Of a DNA stretch of 64,000 nt, positions 9,138 through 19,212 are shown piece by piece. Origin of the DNA: Nothopassalora personata (taxonomy: Eukaryota > Ascomycota > Dothideomycetes > Mycosphaerellales > Mycosphaerellaceae); NCBI GenBank assembly GCA_033816765.1, contig CM066295.1, positions 3,247,140-3,311,139 on the forward strand, in the 5' to 3' direction. The notes under the pieces were generated by a model. The model was not told the origin of the DNA. It saw only the letters and a list, made by a program, of their open reading frames with translations, and did no database searches. The translations under genes were made by a program, and so were the position numbers. The number at the start of each line of letters is the position of its first letter. Position 1 is the first letter of the stretch.

Positions 9138-12100
9138 ATGGCGACTACCGAGACACCCGGTAGTACCGGTGCTTTGCCGCACGCTACTATCGTTCTTAAG
9201 AGTTATAACCAATGGGACAAGTTTAACCGTTAGTTAGAGCTCTACGCTAAGTCTCTAAACATCTAGAAGTATGTGGATCCGAACGACACTATCGCCGAGC
9301 TAGTAGAGCCGGTGTTCTTAACGTTCGAACAGATCCAATTAGTATACACTACTAAAGACGCTACGGCGGTAGATAAAGAGCTTATTAAGCTCCGTTAGTC
9401 GGACGCTAAGCGTAGGTAGCGGATGTATAACATCTTTACCGTAGCAAGGTCTAAACTAGTCACCTACCTAATCCGTACTACTACGGAGCTAGGCTAAGAG
9501 CTTATGCATGGGAAACGCACTCTTAGAGGCAAGTACTAGGCTCTAAAGACACAGTATAGACTAGACAACATGCTACGTAAGCGACAACTCACACTAGAGC
9601 TAAATAGGCTTTAGAAGAGCTAAGCCCGAAGGATTAACGACTAGTGCTTAGACTAGCTAGTGTTATAGACTAAGATGCTAGATTGTAACTACGCTAAGTA
9701 CGGAGACCTAGTACGACACTTCTTACTCGCAATATAGTAGAAGTAAGCTCCTACCTATAGAGCATTACTATATAACGAGTAGAAGCGTAACAAGCTCTCT
9801 CTTAGTAAACTTACTAAGCGATACCTCGAATAGATACGCGATACTACCCTAGTTACTAACAGCGGTCGATTAGTCTTTATAACCTTCGTAGGCGAGCTAT
9901 TAGCCGAACACGATCCTCTAGAAGTCCTACCGACCCTAGTACCTATAGTAGGTATAGGGGGTAGGAATAATAACAATACGCGTAGCCGTAGCCGCGGCGA
10001 TAAGAGCCGTAACCGTAGTAATAAGGACAATAAGAGCAGTAATAAGCTAAGCGGCTACTAGAACATTACCGGCGAGCCTAAGGAGAGTTGTTATAAGAAC
10101 CTCTATTTATGCGATGTAGTCAATCCTAAGAAGCGTCTATTAAAGGATTAGCGCTCTAAGTAGTGGAAGAAGTGCTAGAAGCACTTTATTAATTACTGCT
10201 TAGGCGATAATAGTAAACGCTTACTAGGCGTATTGAACCGTAATGGGCGCACGGATAAGGAACGAGATAAGGCAATTACTAAGGGTAAGGCCGCACCGTA
10301 CGGCTTTACTAGTCTTACTGTCCTTTCGAGCTCGATAAGCTAATTACGCTTTAACTTTAGGGATTGCTAGGTATACGATAACTACTCGGACACCTATGTT
10401 ATTAATTACCATAACTAGAAGGGCGTAGAATTCATTATAGAGCGCCTAACCACATTATTAATCTAAGCCGGAACCACGACATTCCCTATTGCCGCATTAG
10501 GTAAGGTTCGTATAAAGATAGAGGGGATACCATTTACCCTATTGGATGTGGCCTATTACCTAGACTTTTATGTAAACGTTATCTCCCACTTACGTATAGA
10601 GACGGCTAGACTTTAGTAGTACGGACGCACTAATTCAGTCTATTATAATGACAAGAAATTGATGGACCTACACCGCCCTACTGGCACAATCCCCTTCTTT
10701 AAGGTGGTCACACCGCCTTAGTTAGAGATAGTCTATAAATGGCCATTGAGTAATAATAGGAGCATCCTACTAAAGATTACTAAGAAGTAGCGCACAGCGT
10801 ACTTCATTAGCACAATTAGTAAGGGTAATACTATCTAAACACCGCCTATTTAGGACTCTAACGGCGACCGTACCGTTATAGTAGTAATAAATAGCATAGG
10901 TGGTACTAAAGGTGCAGTAACGTCTAGTAGGACCCCTATTAAACACCGTAAGCTCTTAGGCCGCTAGTAGCACTAAATCTTCGGCCATATTAGCGCTAAA
11001 CGCATTAACTAGCTTCCGTTTAGAGTTAAGGGAGTGGTTATCAACCCTAATGCACCTAAGGCACCCCTTACTATACATTATAGAGTATGTGGCCTAGCTA
11101 AGGTATACAAAGTGTTTAATAGGACTAAGCCAATTAGGGTAATAACTCCCTATAGGCACGTAGCCATGGATTTAGCTAAGTTTATACTAGTATACAATGG
11201 TAATCGTTACCTAGTTCATTTCTACGATTTAGATACCTATAGGTACTTTCAATTCACCATTAAGAATAGGGACCAACTATTAGTATTAGCTTGCTTTAAC
11301 AGCCTACTTAGCTTTATCAATTTCATTAGGCGCAGGTTTGTTTACTTCTATAGCGATAATGAAGTAGCTATTGGCATAGCCTTCCGCTCAACTATTAACA
11401 ACAATTAAATTAAGTGGCACAACACTGCTAACTACGCGTCTAACTAGGACCTAGTAGAACGAGCGGGCGGCGTTATTATCACGATGTCTCGCATAATCCG
11501 CATTTATGCTCGCCTACCTAAAAAGCTCTAGAATAAATGCATAGTAGCTGCCGTCTACATTCTCTAGCGGTTACTAATCCAATTAAAAGGCTAGAAGACT
11601 CCCTTCGAATTAGTAATAGGTAGGGTACTAAATGTAGGCCACATGGTAGTATACGGCTGCCTAGCCTACGTGTACATTTATAGCACTACTTAACTAGGCA
11701 AGACTAAGAAGCTTAAAGAACGAGCACTTATCGGATACCTTGTAGGCTACGACTCTACTAACATCTATAGGGTATAGGACCCATTGAAAGATAGGGTTAT
11801 GCGGGTAAAGGACGTCCTCTTTAATAAGACCACGTTCTACGACCTATCAATTCTTACTGCTAGTTACTTAACCCCTATTAAGAACATCGTAATAGTAGAA
11901 CCGGCTAAAGAGCCTAAACAGTACTACGACCTGTATGTGGCTTACTATGAGCAGGACATAGCACAGGCCGAGGGGGTGGAAGAATAGGCTTAATAGTAGC
12001 CGCTCTATTAAAACCCTCGTTAACACGCCTATTAATAATTACTACTTAGGTAAGAACTACACTAGCTAGAGCACCGCTCCTTAGTAGCATTCAACTACCT

Positions 12101-15100
12101 AGAAAGTGGCAGCAGTTTCGAGCCACCTAATTGGCCATTAATAAATGACGCTATAACCCCTACACTTTCACGAGACTAGGTTAAATCCGGGGTCGAACTA
12201 GCGACTAATAAGAGCATAGAGAACTCTAACTATAACAACAACGCGGTAAACAATAGTGACGCGTCTAAATAACAGTACATTAACACACTATAATAGCAGT
12301 TAATGGATGCCCTTATAGAGGAAGATCGTAAGGAGCTTATAGTAGATGCTTCGACGACTTTAAATGTCGCTACCGCTCCGCCTACAATCCCCTTCGAAGA
12401 ACTTAGCTAAATAGATAACTTTTCTACTAACACTAATTACGCCCTTACCGGATCCGGTAAGAGACTTAGAACGGCCTACTTCTACTATGCTCTACACAAT
12501 ATTATAGTTACTAACGTTATTATTAGCTAGATAGCGGGCATCCGCTAGAGACCTCGTTATCTAGGCCGTAAGTACTACGATGTCCTTTGATCCGAACGTA
12601 CACGCGACTTCTCTCCTCTATACCGTATTAACACTATTACGTCGATGTACCGCGATAACCTTCCGCCCGAACCTCTAAACTACCGTGCCGCTATGAAGCA
12701 CCGCTTTGCCTAATAATAGCGTAAAGCTATAGCTAAGGAGTTTACTAAGGCAATCTCTACTAGCACATTTAAATAGGTAACTTAGTAAGAGAAGGATTAT
12801 GATGCTTAGTAAGAAGAGGAGGGACTTTAGCTACTACTACCGCTAAAGTGGGTATATAAGTATAAGCTAGATAAGCATAGCATACTAAAGAGCTTTAAGG
12901 CCCGGCTATACGTAAGAGGCGATCTATAGGGTACACACTTAGATACATACGCCGCTACACTACTAGTAAGCATGTTCCGCCTCTACTATGCTATAGCCGC
13001 GAGCTTCGACCTAGAAGCTAAATAGTTTAATGTTATAATAAATTCGGACCTACCGTACACTATGTACCTACAACCACCTCCTAGAATCGACCGACCATCG
13101 GATAGATCTAGCTATGCTCTTAAACTAGTTAAGGCTCTCTACGGACTTAAGGAATCCCCTCTCCTTTAGTATAACTCCCTTACTGCAACGCTCTCCTCTT
13201 TAGGCCTAGTTCCCCTATTAGACTCTAAGTGCATCTAGTCGTCCTATAGAGAGCGCCTTCACGCGGCGGACGACGTAAGTATCTTCGTTACGACGAAGAG
13301 AAACTAAGACTCTCTCTCTCGAAAAATACAAGCCTACTCGACTCGAAACAAGAAAAGACAGGTCGGACGAACCGAACGAACGAGATACGCTCAAAATCTA
13401 CAAACAAGAACTCCGGAACTGCGAGAAGGGAAAGCGACGTACATAGCGTACACGTCGCTCGAACAACGAAGGCGCTGTCTACCTGTCGTCCCGGCAAACC
13501 ACGTAAACTGCCGGCTGGAACCAAGAGAGGCGTTTAGGGGCGCAAACCACGTATACTGCACGGCTGGAACCAAGAGAGGCCGAGGGGGGGACGACAGCGA
13601 GGCCACTGCGACCGAGGAGCTACACTCGAGACCGGAGAACGCGACTGGATTGAAACAGAGGCAACGGGTGTTTCTTGGGATTTTGCTCGGTGCGTACGGG
13701 TACGGCCGGCTTGGCTTTTTAAAACAAGAACGAGACACGGGCGCAAAACTTGTCTCGCCCGGGGCAAGGCGACAAACCGCAATTCTCGACAAGACACGAC
13801 TACCGGGTACGCGCGTACTACGCCGCAATATATTCGATTTACGGTTCGAATAGCGAGCGTTGCTCGCATCTTTTAAGGAGTTTTTACGTCCGGGGTACGA
13901 CGGGGCTTTTCTCCTTCTCTCAAATTTTGGTCTCGTTCTCGAGACCCGTGTTGCATAGTCTTTGACTCAAATAGCACGTTAATGGAATAATCAATCAATC
14001 TAAGTGCATCTATTATAACGATAAGGTTATGTTCTTCTTCTACGTGGACGACCTAGTTATGCTCTACTATCGTAAGAATAAGGCCTATACGGCATATATT
14101 AAGTAACAGCTTCTTAACGTATACGAGATGTACGAGCTCGGAGATCTAACCTAGTTCTTAGGAATTAAGGTAACACGAGACCGGTAAAAGAGACTACTAT
14201 AGCTCTTATAAGAGGACTACATAGAGAAGCTCGCCGCTAAGTTTAGCATATCTACTAGCGCACGTAAGACTAATGTGCTAGTAGATTAACACCTCGACTA
14301 GACGGTGCCCGAGGGTTACGTCGTAGACGCTATAAAGATCCTTACGTACTAATAACGCATTAGGTCTCTAAACTTCGTAGTAACGTACACACGCCTAGAC
14401 ATCGCCTTTTCCCTATCTATGCTCTCGTAGTACCTAACTAAGCTAACGGACATATATCTAAAGCTTACGGATTAGTGCTTACGCTACCTCCTAGAGACTA
14501 AGAACCTCTACCTTATATATAGCGCTGGTAAGCACATTACTAGCCTATATAGTTAGCCTAAACATCTCGGTAAGAACTATGAATTCTTTAGCGCATTAGA
14601 TGCCTCCTACGGTATAAACGTCGATAGGACTAGCTCTAGCGGATAGATCTTTATGCTATTCGGCGGACTAGTCAATTATAAAGCCTCTAAGTAGATTACT
14701 ATTACTAAGTCCTTAACCGAAGCCGAACTCCTTAGCCTATTATAAGCGGCATTAGAGCTAATCTAGTAGGAACGTATCTTCGCCGAGATCTATCTCGAGT
14801 TTAACTAGTGTATACACCTATACTATAACAACACCTAGACTATTCGACTTATTAACTAGTAAGGGCAAAAGCTTAACACTAAGCTACGCTATGTTAACAT
14901 CTATTACTATTAGCTCCGCTAGAGAGACTAACGAGGAGATATCGAGATTCGGTATCTTAACACTAACGACATGCCTATAGATAGGCTTACTAAGCTACTG
15001 CTACTATAAAAGTATAAGCACTTCGTAAAGCTGCTTAATATAGCTAAGGAAGGCGTAGATCTACGCTCCTTAGCGCCCACTATAGATGCTAATACTAGCC

Positions 15101-15130
15101 GTATTACCTTAGGAGGTAATAATAACGCTT
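9138..15130 (+). pseudogene. Copia F gag-pol relict
   Basis: The gag ATG is at 9138-9140 (MATTETPGS). The frame then hits TAG/TAA every few dozen codons, mostly where CAG, CAA or TGG is expected. An open fragment (11034-11408) lies in the integrase core. The RT active site reads YVDD at 14041-14052, followed by an RNase H-like region up to about 14950. The frame is split by the SINE-like insertion. The element is dead. Confidence 0.8.
13238..13999 (+). mobile_element. SINE-like non-LTR retroelement, copy 1
   Basis: A 762-bp block free of RIP inside RIP-ruined copia F. It is flanked by a 13-bp perfect direct repeat CTAAGTGCATCTA (13225-13237 and 14000-14012) and ends in an (AATC)n tail. A long TSD with a short 3' tandem tail is the signature of target-primed insertion (SINE or 5'-truncated LINE). 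No RT is encoded. It contains an imperfect internal duplication of about 50 bp (the 'accacgta..actgc..ggctggaaccaagagagg' units near 13498-13590). A B-box-like GGTTCGAAT lies near 13843, too close to the 3' end for a classical 5' pol III promoter. A second, 99%-like copy is at 62205. Confidence 0.75.
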
Positions 15131-16494
15131 AAGATGCGTAGGCCTACTACACTAGTAGCTCTTCTCGACAGTTACTAGTACTAGGCTTTAACTATAGGAC
15201 TCCTCTTCTCGGCGCATTATAGTATGTACGACATAGTAATTAGCTACTACTAAGCGCTGCTTCTATTATGCCTCTCCTTCCGCATTCGGATAGATGCGAC
15301 TTCCCTTTTATCCTTTTTATGCTAAAATAGGAAGAAACTAGTAGTAGGACTGTATAAAAACACCTCTTTAGTTCTAAACCCTTCCTCTTTCTTTAACTAA
15401 TATAGACCGGTAGAGGCTATATAGTATGTTCGGTACTACTGTCTCCTCTACCGGCTCCGTACTACCGCCTAGCGCCGCTAGCGCCGCTACCGCTAGAGTA
15501 AGCGTCTACTATTCACCGGCGCTACCCTAGTACTATTATTACTAGGTGTTTTTCGGACTCCCATTAGCCTATGGTAAAAGGACCGGAAACACCCCTATTA
15601 CTAGTAGCGGTGTAGCGTATAAGCACCTATAACGGCGTAGCTAATTATAGGCGCCGAAACACTATTAACCTCGCTACTAGTAGCATTACTATTACTACCT
15701 CCGTTACTATATCATAACGATCGTTATAACATTATCAATGCCTCTATTATCGTCCTTACCTTACTTAGAGACAGCATCTCTACCCGCTAGGCGTATAGCA
15801 CCTATAGTACTACCGTCGCTAGGATTACCCTTACCCTAAGTAAAAAGATAAGGCCTTTATAAGCTATGAAGACCTTTCATTAGGCAAAAGAGTTCCTACT
15901 AGGACGTAGCTAAATAGTAATCTCTACCTAACGTAGGAAGCGGAGTTCTCTAAGACCGTAACCGAAGTCACATGTGCGCGGTTATTAGATAGTAGTAAGG
16001 CACCCCAATTGCCGAAGTAATAGCGTACTATAATACCTAGGATTTTAATTAAGAATAATAGAGCGGACATTAAAGCGGACGATAGGCTAAGCAATAAATT
16101 CAGTAGATATAATAACCCCTAGGACTCGAACCTATAACCTTACATGTCCGTTAAAATGTAGGGAGATAGTACGCCTTACCGTTTAGTGCTATAAGAATAG
16201 CTTAGCTACCCTACCGGACAAGATTTATATCGTTTAGAACCTATTATATAGGTTAACTATAGTATAAGGGACTTAGTGAGATTGTAAATAGGGATGTAAG
16301 GCTAGGACAATAGCCTTACCTAAAACGCTAACTTAGTGCCCTACTGTATAGCTTATAATAGAGCTCTAATAAGTACGTAGTAACGAAGCCTAACGTTATA
16401 AGGTGGGTGGGTGGGGTAATAGGTAATAGATAGGGTGCACGCAATTATATACAATTAGCTTATTTACCTATAAGCCGCACGAGCTAAGGGGGTG
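15131..16494 (+). other. Copia F 3' region between RNase H and LTR
   Basis: About 1.36 kb, unusually long for a copia 3' region. An ATG at about 15429 opens a Ser/Thr/Ala-rich frame (MFGTTVSSTGSV..) that soon meets RIP-type stops, so an extra sense ORF may once have existed. Near 16118-16215, minus strand, there is a tRNA-like segment (see findings). The 3' end has a polypurine tract (aaggggg) just before the LTR. Confidence 0.45.
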
Positions 16495-16700
16495 TGTTAC
16501 GATCTAAGCGTATACCGGCGCTATAGCCTAATTAAACCTAAGGTAGTAGCCGCTAAGAATTAGGTGACATTAATTAGTTACCTATAGCCTTTTTATAAGT
16601 AGCCCCTTTAATTCTAGCTTAGACATATATAATCTACTATCTACTTTTAAAACACCTTTATAAGCCTATTTTATAACTTCTAACCACTTATAACGTGATA
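16495..16700 (+). repeat. Copia F 3' LTR, heavily RIP-altered
   Basis: Aligns base for base with the 5' LTR. I count 25 differences over 206 bp, and 24 of them are CA to TA or TG to TA. Confidence 0.9.
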
Positions 16701-16705
16701 TCCCT

Positions 16706-17535
16706 TCGTTATAATCTATATACGCTATAGAGCCCGATCGCAACGTATACGACGGCGAGTCGCCTACGCCGCCCCTAAGCCCTAGAGTATAGTAGTAGGC
16801 GCGTCGTGTAGCCTTAGTTACGAGAAGAGAGGCCTTACGGGCTAAGATTAAAGAGTAAGAGATATAGCGGGACATCGAGCGGCTAGAGATCTTACGCGCT
16901 ATAAGCGTACCGCCTCTAGAGCGTATAGGAGGGAGGAGAGAAGATTACCTCCCTACTATAACCCCTACCTCTATCTCTATAACTACTAACGATAATATTA
17001 TAGTACGAGGCGCGGCCGTAGCGTATACGACGCGACCGCGTCTAAAAGAGCCGACGCCTTTTAGAGGGGACTCGATAAGGAAGGTAAGGGTATTCCTTCG
17101 GGAGCTCTTACTTATCTTCGCCCTCTTAGGCACTATGTACGCGATAGACGAATTAAAGGTCCTATATAGGGTTATATACCTTAGCGGAGAGGTAAGCGAG
17201 CGATAGTATACTAACTATAGCGCCGTTAACCTTATAGGGTATATATACTAGGACTTTAAGGAGTTCTACCGAGACGTATACGGCGATCCTATAAATCGCA
17301 TACTTAACGTTATATTAGAGTACGAGGTTACGAGATAGAAGGATAACTAGATAGCGCGATAGTTCGCGACTAAGCTAGATGTTATAGAGGACTAGTTAGG
17401 CGACTACTCGGAAGCGTAACGTATATAGTACCTACTAGCGAAGCTTACGCCTCGCTTACGGTCCGCTATCGTTAGCTACTATAATATCCCTACGACTAGA
17501 GAAGACCTAGTAGTCCTAGCCTCGCGTATCTAAAG
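16706..17535 (+). pseudogene. Gypsy D2 gag relict, part 1
   Basis: Continues D2 after copia F. It matches the reverse complement of D1 around 35640-36180 and ends in the TSD TAAAG (17531-17535), where copia G is inserted. The reading frame has many RIP-type stops. The open frames visible on the minus strand here (16666-17133) are shadows of this relict. Confidence 0.65.
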
Positions 17536-17662
17536 AGATAATGTAAGTAGATTAATTATATTAAGAATCTACTAAGCGCGAGAAAGTAAGATAAGCTACG
17601 AGTAAGTACCTAAGGTAGCTAGGGCCTTAGTATCTAAGAAAGTGCTAGGATAAGCATTAAGT
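17536..17662 (-). repeat. Copia G 3' LTR
   Basis: 127 bp, almost identical to 41631-41757. It is followed on the right by a purine-tract complement (cacccct), as in copia H. Confidence 0.8.
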
Positions 17663-17748
17663 CACCCCTATAACGAGGCTCTAGATATTGCCGTAGGTGT
17701 ATTACATACTAAAAGGTATATACGCTCGCTTACTAACACTATGCTATC

Positions 17749-17926
17749 TATTAAGGGGATGTCGCAATGTATAGTACGCCTACGACCTACTAGTCGTAGA
17801 TGAACTAATTCTTGCCTTTTGTTCAAGACGCATCGCGCGTCGTAAGCTGTACTTATACGTGTTACGTGCGGCTTAGTAGCCGGTCGCGACCGTATGTTAT
17901 ATATAAGGCTACATATAGGGGTTAAC
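17749..17926 (-). repeat. Extra partial D1 LTR in tandem
   Basis: 178 bp matching the following full LTR but lacking about its last 19 bases (the stretch ending 'ccccttaca'). It is joined head to tail to the full copy at 17927. Confidence 0.8.
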
Positions 17927-18123
17927 TATTAAGGGGATGTCGTAATGTATAGCACGCCTACGACCTACTAGTTGTAGATGAACTAATTCTTGCCTTTTGT
18001 TCAAGACGCATCGCGCGTCGTAAGGTGTACTTATGCGTGTCACGTACGGCTTAGTAGCCGGTCGCGACCGCATATTATATATAAGGCTACATGTAGGGGT
18101 TAGCTACTAGGCTGCCCCTTACA
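17927..18123 (-). repeat. Gypsy D1 3' LTR
   Basis: 197 bp, plus-strand ends TATTAAGGGG (from TGTTAAGG by RIP) and CCCCTTACA. It matches the 5' LTR at 36213-36409 closely. Confidence 0.85.
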
Positions 18124-18619
18124 ATTGCCTCCCCTCCCGTGCGAGCTATCCTTAGCTCGCTAGTTGCTACGTAGAGGCTCCTATGTACTTCTAGAACTAT
18201 AGTTGCTATACGGCCTACATGCGGGTTACGTACGTGTCGTTATGTAGGTGTAGGTAAGTAAGGCTTAGTTACTATGCCGACGTAGCTAGTTAGGGGCATA
18301 AAACTCTAGCCTAACCTAGCCCTTTCTTAGTACGCTCCCTAGCTTATTACCTTCGCTACACTACTACTACGCACCCGTACCGCACTATTATCGCAAGCGC
18401 CTCGCTAGCATCAGTATTATTATTATGTCTACCGTACCCTCCTCGCCGCTATTCTCTAGCCGCTCCGCCTCCTCTAGTAGTACTAGTAGCGACAGTACTA
18501 CTAGCGCCGTAGAAGACGAGCGCCGCTAGGCGGCTCTAGTACGCGACGCCCCTAGAACGCCTAGTAGTCGTAAGCGACTAGCATTACCCTCGTAGCTACT
18601 AACGCCCTCGCTAGCTACT

Positions 18620-18791
18620 TGTTACGGTTCGGATGAAGGACGGTGCAGGACGTGGCATGGGGAGGAAGAATCAGAAGACACGAACCAATCGCTAGGATGA
18701 GAAAGGGACCCCACGTCCGGGTCACGTGCACGACCGCGCGCTTAGTGCATGGTCGAACACGACCGCAGAAGTAGCGTATGGACGTACACGA
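18620..18791 (+). repeat. Gypsy A 5' LTR, left part
   Basis: U3 part of the 5' LTR, interrupted after CACGA (18787-18791) by copia H; it continues at 22948. It contains a CACGTG core at 18723-18728. Confidence 0.9.
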
Positions 18792-18929
18792 AGATAATGT
18801 GAGTAGATTGATGTATTGAGAAGGATCTACGAGAATGCGAAGAACAGCTAGCTATAAGAAAGTGCAAGAAAGCGCGCTAGTGGCTTGGCATCCAAAGAAC
18901 TGCTGGGACACAGCCAGCCAGCATCAAGT
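18792..18929 (-). repeat. Copia H 3' LTR
   Basis: 138 bp with plus-strand ends AGATAATG and CATCAAGT. In element orientation it runs from ACTTGATG to CATTATCT, so it lacks TG...CA termini. Confidence 0.88.
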
Positions 18930-19212
18930 CACCCCCATGCCGAGGCTCTAGGTGCTTGAAACAGGTGTATACACCCCACAGAAAGCATGCCGCCCCTCGC
19001 TCTCACCATGTCACTGTCCTCCATGTCGTCATACCGTTGGTTGCGCGGGAAGTGCCGGTGTAGCAGTGCGGCTGCTGTTGCTGAATGTTGAAGGTGTTTC
19101 TCGTGCGCTAATTGGCTGCACGGACACCGCGGTCCTCAGTAAGTAACCGCCGTTGAGTTGAGTCGATTGGCGCAGTGTTGCTGTCGTCCAATGAGAGGCC
19201 TGAGAATAGGTG

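Larger units (their letters stand above)
8753..16700 (+). mobile_element. Copia F, complete but RIP-ruined Ty1/copia element
   Basis: A full-length element bounded by 206-bp LTRs and the TSD TCCCT (8748-8752 and 16701-16705). It lies inside the leader of gypsy D2, whose sequence resumes at 16706. Order of relict domains (gag, integrase, then RT and RNase H) is Ty1/copia. It has itself been entered by a SINE-like element at 13238-13999. The coding region is saturated with TAG/TAA at former Gln/Trp positions, so it cannot encode a protein. Confidence 0.9.

Noticed and set aside
13391..13869. Minus-strand ORFs of 111-145 codons (repeated at 62358-62836)
   Set aside because: They lie inside the SINE-like element, overlap one another in different frames, and have Arg/Ser-rich composition without any family; both copies simply preserve the same DNA.
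8450..18600. Centromeric or AT-rich isochore DNA without genes
   Set aside because: The TA-rich texture is explained by RIP of identifiable copia and gypsy elements with TSDs, and the block ends in a telomere.
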